Below, piece by piece: positions 1 through 10,244 of a DNA stretch of 27,063 nt. Below the pieces are notes generated by a model. The model was not told where the DNA came from. It made no database searches and saw only the letters and a list, made by a program, of their open reading frames with translations. Numbering within the stretch: position 1 is the first letter of the stretch; every line of letters begins with the position of its first letter. The position numbers and the translations under genes were made by a program. Source of the stretch: Acanthaster planci (Eukaryota > Echinodermata > Asteroidea > Valvatida > Acanthasteridae); contig NW_019091480.1 of NCBI RefSeq assembly GCF_001949145.1, forward strand, positions 411,409 to 438,471. Reading direction: 5' to 3'.

Positions 1-1021
1 ATTTACAGGATCGACCACACCAAGTTTTCGAATCGATTTCTTTCAAATGCATCAGCCAAGAATGTTCAGTACTATGGCAGCGGAATTGGACTGGGTAATA
101 ACGGAAGTTGAGAAACAACAGAAAATGCACTGTGAAATGGACTCAAGAGTGGTCCCTCTGTAGAAGAACTACATGGTATTGTGTTGAATTACACAAGTTT
201 GAACCTTTACTGAGTGTCTATAAAAAACACTTTCAGAAAATATTTCCCAGGTGAGAGAGAGGAGTTTACTTTTTTGTCAACCGCACTCCTAAGTTGTCTC
301 CTCATCTAAACGCATGCATGTCAATGAGTGGACAGAAATGAGCGAAAACGTGAGGAAGATTCGTCTTGATATTAAGAAACCAATCGCAATGCTACCAGGG
401 ATAGGGCCCAGCAGCCCCGAACAGGATCAAAAGATGGCACAACTTTCCTAGCAATGCAGGCACCTTTGGAACCAACTGCACTTCGCTGGTTCACAAACGA
501 CCATGAAATGTGCGCGTTAAGGTTGCGTCGCCACCAACGAAATGAACACTTCCGACCAACTTTTCAGGCTAAAGGGGTGCTTCTGCCAGAGGCGGATAGT
601 TCCATACTGACAATGGACAGTGCTAGGATTGTTGGTTAGGGCAGGATGGTTTCCCCGGGGGACCAAAGCACTCATGCAGCAGTAGCAAAAGGAAGAACCA
701 TGCACTGACGGGGACGGGGTCAAAAATTGCGGGGCATTTTCAAGCAAAATTAATGGGTCATTTCCAGTTCTTTCTGTCCCTCTTTGGTCTCAGGTGTCAA
801 GGCACACATTGATTAAAAGCTGTTTTTTATCATCTTTCATTTTCTTTTCATTTTTAGTAGCATATACATGTACATGTACTTGGCAAAACCTAACGCATTT
901 TTTCTAAATCCAAGAATATTGAACTACAAATGTACATATTTTCGAGTCGAGTCGAAACTGATTGATACGTTGTATACGCTGTGATGCTCGCTTGAATGAA
1001 CTGGTGCAAGGACTAAATAGC
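1..1021. other. Unassigned intergenic DNA
   Basis: No coding region, RNA gene or repeat could be supported here. The longest open frame (454-639, +) has no recognisable motif and looks fortuitous. A TACATGTACATGTA-type word near 866-880 is the same kind of short palindromic word that recurs elsewhere in the window. Confidence 0.5.
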
Positions 1022-1920
1022 CTGAGGTAGAGTGCGCCACGCATCCATTAAAACAGTGGCAAGTTCTTGGGCTGTTCTAGGCACCACAGGACGTGACTGG
1101 AGGGAGCCAGCGAGTTCATCACACACGTGCTCGACGGCTTAGGTCTGGACTGAAGGCCAAGGCAGGCCATGGAAGGAATTCAACGCGATTGTCCTCAACA
1201 TGCTGAGTAATCACTCTGACAGGTATGAGGTCGCCCATTGTCATGTTGAAGTAGGTTATGTTTGGGCGCCCATTCAGAAATGGTCTTACCACTGGCTCCA
1301 AATTTCATCCCAGTATCTCTGGGCAGTGAGGTTATTGATGATAAGCAGATCAGTACAGTCATCTGCTGTGATTCCAGACCAGGATGCTGAGACCTCCCCA
1401 TCTGTCGTACATGACATTAAAGTTGAAGAACTGTTTACCACGACGACATTACACTCTGTTGCCATTACACGGAAACGTGATTCATTAGAGAATACCACTT
1501 GATTCCACATTCTCTGTGTCCAGTCACGGTGTTCAGGGGCCATTCCAACTTCCACCGACGACGATTTGCCGTCAGTTGGGAGACCTCTGTATAGGGGTGT
1601 CTGCTGCAGATTCCTACCGCACGAAGTCCATTTCTGACAGTCTACCCCTGTGATTCGTTGGGCCGGGTGTCTGTAGTTTCTGCATTGCGGCGTCGATTAC
1701 AGGAGTACGTGTTGCATGATGATAATGACGGACCAATCTGGATTGGGCGTTGCCACTCGAGATCTACCGCTTCTTGGACGATGGACACACTTACCATACT
1801 TCTTATGCGATGTATTAGTCTACTAATCGATTGTCGATTCCCGGACTTGGAAATGTGTTGCTACATCCCGTGCTGACATCAAGCATTCCAATAGCACGGG
1901 CTCGGTCAAACTGACCTAGT
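1022..1920 (-). pseudogene. Decayed Tc1/mariner-type transposase
   Basis: This is a remnant of a Tc1-family DNA transposase read on the minus strand across several frames. At the N-terminal end (near 1919-1880) the translation gives QFDRARAIGMLDVS, like the opening helix-turn-helix region of marine Tc1 transposases. The catalytic part follows: HRDWTQRMWNQVVFSNESRF near 1530-1470, NLTAQRYWDEI near 1340-1300, HDNGRPHT near 1230-1205, then PWPALAFSPDL near 1165-1130. The C-terminal end reads PRTAQELATVLMDAWRTLPQ near 1080-1022. These motifs occur in the order expected for the family. The first catalytic Asp, normally in an FSDES-like motif, is Asn here (FSNES). Internal stops and frame changes break the ORF, so it cannot encode active protein. 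Terminal inverted repeats were not identified. Confidence 0.85.
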
Positions 1921-2878
1921 CTTGGCATTCTCTTGTTTAGTCCTAAAACAAATCGTTTCTTGACTCTAAGAATCATTATCTATCACAAAAACATCTCAAA
2001 TCCTATGCAACTTAGCCAATCAGAGCAGAACACACGATTCATTGATATTCATTGATACACGATTCATTGACATAACAAAAAGACACTAAAAAATGTGTTT
2101 TTTGCGTTGATTTTTGACAAAGTACATGTTTATCCAGAGAGTGTCACCAAAAAGCAGTTGTGAAGTTTATCACCATTATGGAAAATTGATGCATACACTT
2201 GCAAAATGAATCAATGGGAACCCGTTTCATTCGGCATTTTCAGAAACACAAGCTGGCAGTCCCACTGGTACCTTTGTTGTTTTAACGAACCATCCATTAC
2301 CAGCGCCACAAAGAGAAATGAGAGCGTGCAAATCATGACTCACTCCGCGCAGTTTGGGGACTATTGGCTCTTTGATATTGTGTTGAATAAATTTTCAAAA
2401 TCCAAATTCTGTTGAAAATAATGAGACCGTCAGATTGGATAATAAATACCATTATCATTTAATAAGGCACCGATGTTACGTTATTTTCTTTCAGACGATA
2501 ATGGAAACACTACGTTTATAAAAGGCACGGAAAATGAGCCAAAACAAAATTAGCTAAACCTAGAGCCAAAATGTTTTGACTGATTAAAATAAAAGTAAGG
2601 CAATATGATGCAAATCATTTTTGACATCATTATGTAGACAAACGCTTGGCAAAGTATTGATCAAACTATTGTTTTATGTTGACTTTAATATTACACATTG
2701 TCGTCATATGTGTCAATTAATTGGCGTATATTACATACAACTGAATTTCCCCCTTAGCACTTTTTGTCTTTTTGTCAATTGCTCCAGTTCAAGAAACCTC
2801 AAAATTGTCGTATTAATCAAACTGCGTCTCCTCTGAAGTTTGAAAAAAGGCATATCATCCCCTTGTGGAAGTGCTTAC
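1921..2878. other. AT-rich intergenic DNA
   Basis: Nothing beyond a small tandem duplication (2033-2071) is supported. The open frames at 2206-2415 and 2621-3024 have low-complexity composition and no family motif. Confidence 0.4.
2033..2071. repeat. Short imperfect tandem repeat
   Basis: ACACGATTCATTGA occurs twice, separated by a partial third copy (ATTCATTGAT). This gives about 39 bases of direct repetition. No function is implied. Confidence 0.7.
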
Positions 2879-3200
2879 CACCCGTTTCAGACAGGCGTTC
2901 TAGAGTCGGGCCGAACCAAATAGAATCAAGAGCGACTTGGGTCGACCGAATTAAATTTTGGTTGCTGACAGACGAACTCATTACATATGCATTGGGTTCA
3001 GCCTACGGAAAGAGCGACGTCTAAAACCAAGTCACTCTGGTGTCGTTCCGAGCGCTTTCAAGTGACGATCTTTTGCATACTATAAAGCACGCCTCGTCGC
3101 TACTAATTGTTTCAGACGTCGAACGTTTTCCCTACTTTATCCAAAATTTTGCTTTTAATTTGGTACTGTGCGACTCCAGAACGCCTGTCTGAAACAGGTG
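2879..3200. mobile_element. MITE-like element with about 30-bp terminal inverted repeats
   Basis: The left end reads CACCCGTTTCAGACAGGCG and continues TTCTAGAGTCG. The reverse complement of the right end reads CACCTGTTTCAGACAGGCG and continues TTCTGGAGTCG. The arms diverge further inward but both contain ACCAAAT shortly after. The interior has no coding capacity. Length (about 320 bases), TIRs and lack of an ORF fit a non-autonomous DNA transposon. A clear target-site duplication was not found (TTA-like bases flank both ends). The superfamily is not assigned. Confidence 0.75.
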
Positions 3201-3446
3201 TTAGACCCCTAGAGGAGAAAAGGGTCTCTAACAAAAAAAATGCACATATCCGCATATTATGCATTCCGTGCTCATTTTTTATCATCAACCATACGTTCCC
3301 AACTGCATGCATACCCAGTATCTTGATTTAAATGCATCGATGATTATGCCTTATTAATTATTAATGCAATCGCTATAACTAGTTGCACGCGACAGAGTTT
3401 GCCTTAAAATTGACTTGAAGTGAAGAAGGAACTAGTCTCATCAATA
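3201..3446. other. Presumed upstream region of the six-exon gene
   Basis: This is AT-rich sequence between the MITE and the proposed start codon at 3447. No convincing TATA box at a sensible distance was identified. Confidence 0.3.
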
Positions 3447-6400
3447 ATGTTGGGCTTGCTGGTGTTAACTTTGCTGCTTCTTAGTCCAGTGAGAGGTAAC
3501 TGGAAAGATGGGAGTAAGAATGGAAGCCGAGAAAACATGGTAAAAACTGCATGAAGTATAGTATGTAAAAAGTCAGCCCTAATCGCTGATTAGTCGTAGC
3601 TTGATCCATCCGTCGGATGCGTGGTCTGTCGTTTAGTCAACTCCTAGTCAGACTTGCGTTAAGGTTTCCGATCGGAGTTTAGGTAAACGAACAGGCACAA
3701 TCGGCGCTATGCCCAGGACAAAAAAAATAATCCAGTGCCTGTGGAAACTACGAGAGCCTGCGAGAGCACGGGTGTGCCAAAGCAAACAAGCGCCTAATGT
3801 TTTTAATATTTTCTTTGATTTAATTTTGGTTTTTAGATTTTGGCTCTGCCCGACGTGTATTTTTACACTGTCTACCCAGTGTATGTCCTCGAAGGCTTGT
3901 GAAGAAAACATATACTAAGTATACATTGTTAAAATGCACATCAGGCGGGGCAAAAATCCACAATTAATTTACATCTCCCCGGCGCAAATCCATCCTTGGA
4001 ATAGTCTTTGGGGGGAAAGTTTTAAAGTAGTCCGTTTAGCTTCCTCTTAACTAGATTCAAATGCATTTGTAGGTTTCAGCAGTATTACCAGCTTCATGAA
4101 ATTAATAATGGTACTTGGATCAGAGTAGGGTCTACTGAACAGTGGTGTCCAAAGACCTACAGCTCTGCATGTGATGTGCAGAGGGCTCGTGTAAGGGGCT
4201 AATTTGGGCAAGTCACTTTATCATTACTTGCCTGTCTCCACGGCAATTTAGGAGTATAAACGGGTATCCATAAAGGGGCAGAGAGGGTCAAGACTGCTTG
4301 TAGTGCCGGATGATATGGTTGTACAGATGGTTGCATACTCCACTGGGAGTTGAGATGGTTCATTGGGATGTTTCTAGGGCTCAGTGCGCAGGGTGACACA
4401 GTGTTGCTTGCTTAGGGGAAATCTTTCTGACTCGCAACATTGCTTCTGCATCTTGTATACTAGCTTTTCTTGGATCCGATACTTCAACATCGTTATGTGT
4501 CAAGTTGGTGTAAAGCCAATTAAGAGTCCAGCGGGACTGGATTACGCTGTGTAACATCGTCATATTATGATCATTTATCAATTTACTGGAGTAAGCACTG
4601 ACTATAGGCTTTTTTATACTTTCAATCAGTGTACTTAAAGGTCATTTTCTGTTTTTCAGACTTCTGAATCAGAAAGGAATTTACAGGTATGACGGTTTGG
4701 AGGTCATAGGCTTAGAATGAGGTTTCACGCCATGGATTTCTTTTCCATTGGGCGTTTCTAGAGAAGATCTTTTGGCTTAAATGTTTTTGTTTGTTTACAA
4801 ACAGAGGTTTTACACGCTACATATGACATGCAATGACGAAGGAACGAAGTGTCAGGAATGCCACCATTCACGCACGGGAGGACGAGTATACTTGCGTAAA
4901 TATAATTATACCCTTCATAAAATTTATCTCAGATTTTTGGTGAGTTATAGAATTATGCAAGTTGTGTGAGCTTCTCTACGACCACGGTCTAAAAAATCTC
5001 CAAACAATTAATGATAGGAAATTGTTTGAAAGCTTACATTTTCTCGTATGCAACAAGTGATTAACAATTAAACAAGATCACACTTATAATGAGCAAAAAC
5101 AATGTGATTAATAATTAAAAAACTTGATTAAATAAGAAGATTGAAACTTTACAAGATATCAATTTCTACGATGATAACTATTTTCATTATTAAGTTGCGT
5201 GCCAAAAAAGGGGCGTTGACCCCCACTTCCCCTGGATCCACACCTGCGACAGGGCTCTAGAATAGTGAGCATGATGGGGTCATGATATAAAAATAAGATC
5301 TTGGGCAAGTTGTTCGGTAGCTCTGCAACGAATTGACACAGTTGAGGGCCACAAGCCGACCCCCTAATTTGCGGAAAAATATGGGGAAACTCAAACACAA
5401 CAAAATAGACTTCGTTGTCTCTTCTGGAATTTGATTCAGCTCCCAAGCACTTCACTGGTCAAGATTAATTTCGTCCAATCGTTCCAAAGACAAGTCGCAT
5501 GCATATCATTGGTTCCGATTATAGACATCACAACATAGCCTACAGTTTAAGTCGTAATCACGTGCCACTGGTCCTACATCCTTCCAAAATTTAAAGTCTT
5601 TTGTAGGCTTGCCTTTTCCAAGAAATCACAGCATTTCTGGTTTGCTGAAAATTCTTATAATTACGAAAATTTCCGAAATAAAGTAACAGTATTACCAGAG
5701 AAATCTGGGGTGCACGTACAGGAATTTTCTAGTCATTACAGTCACCTCATGGGTTGGAAAACCGCTGATCACTCGGGTAGCAACGACAGATAAGTGTAGT
5801 GTACCAAACATGTAACCAAGACTGGACGTTGTTCAACGCGAGCACCAATTCAGCCAGACGAAGCAGAGTGCTGGTGGGAGGATCCCGAGTCTGGCGGAGA
5901 TCTTGTTGGTGTTAGACCGCAGCCAGTTGACATTCCGCTCCAGCGACATACAAGTCCTTCGCAAAAACCACCGTAGCGCCACCCTTGTCCGCTCTCTTAA
6001 TAACGATGGTATCATCATTCCTAAGAGACCTCAACGCTTCGCGTAATGCTGGATTTGAATCTCAGGCGATTGATTTCCGCACGGTTGTTTTCAATGATGC
6101 AGTCCAGGGTTTTGTTGAGATCGGAGGCGGGACACCAGGTTGACTTGGTATGCGCAAGCTTAGCAAGCCTTCATTCTCACTAGACGCACCTGAATCAGAA
6201 CGAACTGACCTAGAGTCCTTGTCGTGCAACGCGTGGAAGAAAGCTCGTAAACGCAAACGACAGAAGAACTGCTCGACGTCCTCACGGGTGCATGAACTCG
6301 TCCCATCGGTTCATCAGCGAGATGAAATTCAGTCCACGCTCAAGGACAGAACATAGGTTATCAGTTAGATGGAGATCTGGTGGGATGGTAACAACCAAAC

Positions 6401-9136
6401 TCTTTTGGTTGACGTTGTTCGTGGATATGGGGGTACAATGCGATTTGTCTGATTTGAGCTTTCGGTATATCTAGGCCGTACCCGAATTGCTTGGCTACGG
6501 CCTACTATTACGCACAAGTCTATGGTAGTGGCTGCAGCCAGTCCCATAGAGTCGTGTGGAATTTCAAGCCGCATCCGATTTATTCGGACGCGGTCTCAGA
6601 TCTGATTTTTGTTGGTTTTTGTTGCTTTGGGGGCCAAATGAGGTTCGTGACTGAGGTCGTGGCCAGTCTTGAACAGTTCAAAGGTTCTGATTGGTCAAGA
6701 GTCTGTCTGCACACGACACACCACACGTGCACCAAGTTCATTAGAGTGGATTCTATTGGACAATTTTCAAAAGGAATATACCATAAAATGGAGGGGGTTG
6801 TTCGGGAAATGAAAGTAAAATTTTAGAATAAAATCGATAGAAATCCGAGACATTTTGACTTCTCTTGACTCTTTGAATAACAAGGTATCTATGAATGGGA
6901 ATAAATATCTGCTTGGCAGGTCTACAAGTAACATTTAAGACCTTGCTTAGGAGAACGAACGCAGATAAATGCCCTCGGGCATTAGACGCATCCATTCTCC
7001 TGAGCCCGTCTTAAACGCACGTTTAAGACCGGCCAGGCCCATTTTATTACCTTATTGAAAGAAGTTATTTTGATGTAAAAGGGACAGTTATTGAATCTAA
7101 CTTGTTCATGTGTTATACTTGCATATTTTACAGACACTGCTGAGTACACAGAAGGGCCGGCCACGTTTCAATTCAGAGGATCAGCGGAAGCACGTGACTG
7201 GAAACAATTACTTATTCAGGGTAAGAAGGCTTTAAACATCTATAAAGAGGACCTATTCTGTTTGAGGGTTATTTTGGACGGTAGCTACATCACAATAACG
7301 CGGCAAAATAGAGAGTTGTCCCCAGAGAGAGTGCTCGGATGCGCTAACCGTTTTGTTATGCCAGTCTTGAACAGTAAATCCGCCCTGAGCTGAAGTGCAC
7401 CTTCACCGGCAAAAGAAAGACGGATGGAACTATAGCGTTTTTGAAACGAGTGGATTCGGCTGAGACTTTGGTATCGCTGGTTCCAGCCATTTTGAAGCAG
7501 CGTTTGAAACCATATGTTCAATTTCTGACTGGAACCAGCCAAACCGAAGTCTAAGGCCAATTTACTCGTTTTGAAAACACGGTTTTCCAACTGGGTTCTT
7601 GCACGCGATCGGCGTGCACACTAGGAACATCCGGTTCGTAAGTGTGACGTCACTTCAGTTTAAACCACGCCCACTGCAGATGCATTGTACGCAGAGTTGC
7701 ATGTATTGGTCGCCGTTTACACGGAACCATGGAATTGGAAGTTAGCTCGCAACTTAAGTGTTCTCGTCCAGCAGGAGACAAAGCCATACACATGGACGCA
7801 CCATAACGCACTTACGAACACGATACATTTCAACGCGCCTAAACCTGCGCGCCTATGCACTAAGTGGGTACCAAACATTGACATATAGGGTGCATTCGAT
7901 GAGCTTACACGTGTAAGTTAAACTTACATGAGAGCGTTCGTTTAGCCATCACGTGATCCTTGTGCCTGCCCTGGTGTCAGCCACCACTACCCAGGCTGGC
8001 GAGGAGGTCTCTCGTGGCTGTCCGAGTGTAATGACGTCACGGATGGACTGTTCGAGCATGGACGCGCGTGGTGGAACGTGGCGGGGACTTGACCTTTTTC
8101 CCAGAATGCCTTGGCGAATACACTGCAGCGTCCGAAGCTTCCCTTGCGTGTAAAACTGGTGTATTCAGGGAAGCTAATAGAACGCACCCATTAACACATA
8201 GACGGACAGCTCCTATTCAAAACAACGTAGGGGTAAGGTAGCCGAGACGGCACCCCACTAAATCCAAAAGCGTGGGCAAATTCACCCCTCGGTATAGGAT
8301 ATTTACATACAGTTGAAGAATTCCAGCACTAAAATGCTATGAAGCCATTTTCTGATTGTGAAAAATCAGAAATCAGTTTACATAATGTGGCCAATGCAAA
8401 TTCGAAACAGTGCGGTTCCTACAAGTTGAAAAAGAGATAGCCATACAAAAGAGTGAAAAAGGGGGCGTCTTTTTAGGGCACATGTAAACAAATACATGCG
8501 ATCTTAATGCGTCACGCGCAATTCGCATTGAACGCGCTGCCATTCATCGTTTCGCCCACTAGTTGCCCACTCTTTTTGAAATCACGGTTGTACGCACAAG
8601 ACTGGTGGTCTATGTGTTTACATGTCTGTGGTACCAAATGGCTGTCAATTTCATTTCAAAATACGCCTTCATTTGTTTAGATCTCAAACTTTAATTCCCT
8701 TATTAGAAACATTCTTCCACAAGCCGCTAATACCGGCGATTCACAATAGTGCGCCTCCAAGAGTTTGACCATTGTCCTGAGCCAGTCTCAAACGCACATA
8801 TCGGTCTTAAATGCACGTTTAAGACCGGCCAATCATAGGCCTATATATTTATTGCCCCTTTATTAATTTGCTTCCCCATTCCGTGTGAGTCCTTAGTACT
8901 TTTCTCCTTGTGGAGCAGAAGATCCAACAGAGCTGTTTCATTACTGCATGCAAAACAACGACGCTTCAGATTGGAACTACAACGGTGATGCCTGGCGTTT
9001 CTCAATCTGCATGGACAATGACTTCTCTGGAATTTCCATGCCGGCCGAATGCGTCAAACCCGTGGCTGTTGTTTCCGTGGTCAGTCTGGTCGCAGACAAC
9101 GAAGCGCACGGTGAGCAAACACTCTACTGCGCCTAG
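3447..9136 (+). CDS. Predicted secreted cysteine-containing protein, six exons, family unknown
   Basis: I assembled this gene from splice signals and frame continuity. The exons are 3447-3539, 4080-4190, 4660-4686 (27 bases), 4805-4895, 7134-7220 and 8919-9136. Phases are 0, 0, 0, 1, 1, and every junction keeps one open frame of 208 codons ending in TAG at 9134-9136. Residues 1-17 (MLGLLVLTLLLLSPVRG) look like a cleavable signal peptide. The mature part has nine cysteines (54, 62, 86, 93, 96, 146, 167, 181, 207), an N-glycosylation sequon at N41 (NNGT), an aromatic-rich stretch DWNYNGDAWRF at 154-164 and a hydrophobic strand-like VKPVAVVSVVSLVA at 182-195. An NGTW motif near the mature N-terminus and the size resemble small beta-barrel secreted proteins such as lipocalins, but this is only a guess. 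The least certain junction is the exon 4 donor: GTGAGT at 4940 is the better donor by sequence, but only GTAAAT at 4896 matches the phase of exon 5. The exon 5 to exon 6 join (a G plus AA giving Glu137) is the strongest. The introns carry transposon debris. Confidence 0.6.
5830..6370 (-). mobile_element. Penelope-like element reverse-transcriptase fragment
   Basis: Reading the minus strand from about 6350 down to 5830 gives motifs of Penelope-like (PLE) polyproteins in the right order: LERGLNFIS, then EDVEQFFCRLRLRAFFH (near 6280-6230), a polar linker with VPPPIS, then ALREALRSLRNDDTIVIKRA followed by DKGGATVVFAKDLYV (near 6045-5945). The IvIkxADKGGavVV box precedes the RT palm in this family. 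Frames change at least twice, and the RT catalytic region and GIY-YIG domain are absent, so this is a dead 5'-part fragment. It lies in intron 4 of the six-exon gene, in antisense orientation. Confidence 0.75.
6474..6595 (+). mobile_element. About 120-bp MITE, copy 1
   Basis: The element starts GGCCGTACCCGAATTGC and ends with ATTCGGACGCGGTC, an imperfect inverted repeat. Inner arms GGCTACGGCC and AAGCCGCATCC extend the pairing. It is homologous to the minus strand of 14617-14740: both contain TACGCAC, then GTCTRTGGTAGT, GCAGCC, CCTATAG or CCCATAG, and TTTCAAGCCGCA in the same order. Two related copies with terminal inverted repeats and no ORF support a MITE family. Confidence 0.7.
6988..7051 (+). 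repeat. Dispersed repeat with perfect palindrome, copy A
   Basis: CATTCTCCTGAGCC is followed by GTCTTAAACG, CA, CGTTTAAGAC, a perfect 10-bp inverted repeat, and then CGGCCAGGCCCATTTTATTACC. A second copy lies at 8769-8855. This copy ends about 80 bases before exon 5 of the six-exon gene. Confidence 0.75.
7394..7622. mobile_element. Foldback MITE of about 230 bp
   Basis: The core left arm (7439-7490) contains AAACGAG, GGC, AGACTT and GCTGGTTCCAG. The right arm (7525-7582), reverse complemented, contains AAACGAG, GGC, AGACTT and GCTGGTTCCAG with the same spacing. Weaker matches continue outward to about 7394 and 7622. There is no coding capacity. It lies in intron 5 of the six-exon gene. Confidence 0.7.
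7888..8189. mobile_element. MITE with GGGTGC terminal inverted repeats, possibly hAT-like
   Basis: The left end GGGTGCATTCGATGAGCTT pairs with the right end, whose reverse complement is GGGTGCGTTCTATTAGCTT (15 or 16 of 19 match). The element is about 300 bases without an ORF. The end sequence resembles termini of hAT-type non-autonomous elements as I remember them. The flanks (ATTGACATA on the left, ATTAACACATA on the right) are similar, but I could not define an exact 8-bp duplication. Confidence 0.65.
8480..8625. repeat. 11-bp inverted repeat around a 124-base spacer
   Basis: ACATGTAAACA at 8480-8490 is the exact reverse complement of TGTTTACATGT at 8615-8625. It could be the ends of another small element or chance, since ACATGT-type words are frequent in this window. 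Confidence 0.4.
8728..8855 (+). mobile_element. Composite repeat: truncated MITE end plus palindromic repeat, copy B
   Basis: 8728-8767 matches one arm of the MITE at 23317-23485 (TAATAC, GGC, ATTCAC, ATAG, GCGCCTCCAAGAGTTTG). It runs straight into CATTGTCCTGAGCC, GTCT, AAACGCAC and GTTTAAGACCGGCCA, the same unit as 6988-7051, with an extra partial duplication of the GTCTTAAA segment. It ends about 64 bases before exon 6 of the six-exon gene. Confidence 0.7.
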
Positions 9137-10052
9137 CAACCTAGCCTACACAAAATGCCGAGAGTAAATTTATTTGTGTATTCAAGTTTAAACATAAAAT
9201 GTTGGCAAGAAGACACTTTGGCATGATCAAACCTCCTATTACAATCAATGTGATTTGCTTTTGGCCATCCAGAGATATGTTGCAGTGAGTACGAGGACTA
9301 AGAAATAAGTTGTTCCACTTTTAGGTAAACAGGTTAGTCTTAACGTTTCAACACAAAGCTCTTCATAGCAGCATTAAACATGAAATCAAAGTCCATGGGT
9401 AGGTGAAATGCACATTTTATTTCAATTCTGTCGAGTGATGGAGAGTTGCACAAAGCATTGAGATGTAAGAATGAGGATAATGTGCCTTAGTTCGTGTCTG
9501 ATTTCAATGTTAAACTGAACACGAAGCGAAACACCTGCTGCTAGGTTTCTGTCACCATTAGAGTTAAACGGTAATCATTTTATTACTCCTATTGTCAAAT
9601 TTGTAACTACGTAAAAAAAAAGGTTTGCGGTAGCACCATGCCAGGATATCTCTTTATGAGTATGTGTGGTTCGGAAAAGAGCTGGAGGGTACTCAACGTT
9701 TTAGACAGTATGCTCCATCTGTCGTCAGGTCACTTAAATTTGTAATTCTCAATTATATCATAGAAATTGCCACTAAGAAAAGGAGTAACTGTTGAAGAAA
9801 TAAATTATATTAACAATAAGGGAAATTAACTCGAAATGTCAGCTGTTTTGTACAATAATTGTTCTGTTCCGGAACATTACGTTGTTATTATTAGGCCCGT
9901 CGATAAGGTTTGTCCAGTATCCCACCTCTTACCGCTTAAAACACGTTTGTTGTGGCTCTTGACCATGGCGTTCCATCAGAAAGTCTTTGTAATCGAGATG
10001 AACGCTCTTGACAGCCATCTCACTCTCAGTGGCTTAACCCTAACCCTCCTAT
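9137..10052. other. 3' flank of the six-exon gene and intergenic DNA
   Basis: No gene is supported. An AATAAA lies at 9799-9804 and could end the transcript, giving a 3' UTR of about 0.7 kb. A nearer CATAAA-type variant around 9191 is also possible. Around 9620-9740 the minus strand reads CTGACGACAGATGGAGCAT, ACTGTCTAAAACGTTGAGTA, a phrase that resembles the 3' non-coding tail of some Penelope-like elements. Confidence 0.35.
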
Positions 10053-10244
10053 NNNNNNNNNNNNNNNNNNNNNNNNNNNNNNNNNNNNNNNNNNNNNNNN
10101 NNNNNNNNNNNNNNNNNNNNNNNNNNNNNNNNNNNNNNNNNNNNNNNNNNNNNNNNNNNNNNNNNNNNNNNNNNNNNNNNNNNNNNNNNNNNNNNNNNNN
10201 NNNNNNNNNNNNNNNNNNNNNNNNNNNNNNNNNNNNNNNNNNNN
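10053..10244. other. Assembly gap (192 N)
   Basis: These are unresolved bases. The left edge reads TTAACCCTAACCCTCCTAT. The open frame spanning the gap is an artefact of the Ns. Confidence 1.

Noticed and set aside
3648-3918. Overlapping open frames on both strands
   Set aside because: No motif is present, they lie in intron 1 of the six-exon gene, and composition does not suggest coding.
5455-5560. Minus-strand phrase IIGTNDMH resembling the GTND block of SGNH esterase domains in some retroelements
   Set aside because: The surrounding translation changes frame at once and shows no other SGNH block. One four-residue match is not enough.
7645-8039. Two CRE-like TGACGTCA palindromes (7645-7652 and 8032-8039)
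   Set aside because: Both lie deep in intron 5, inside or beside MITEs, with no promoter context.
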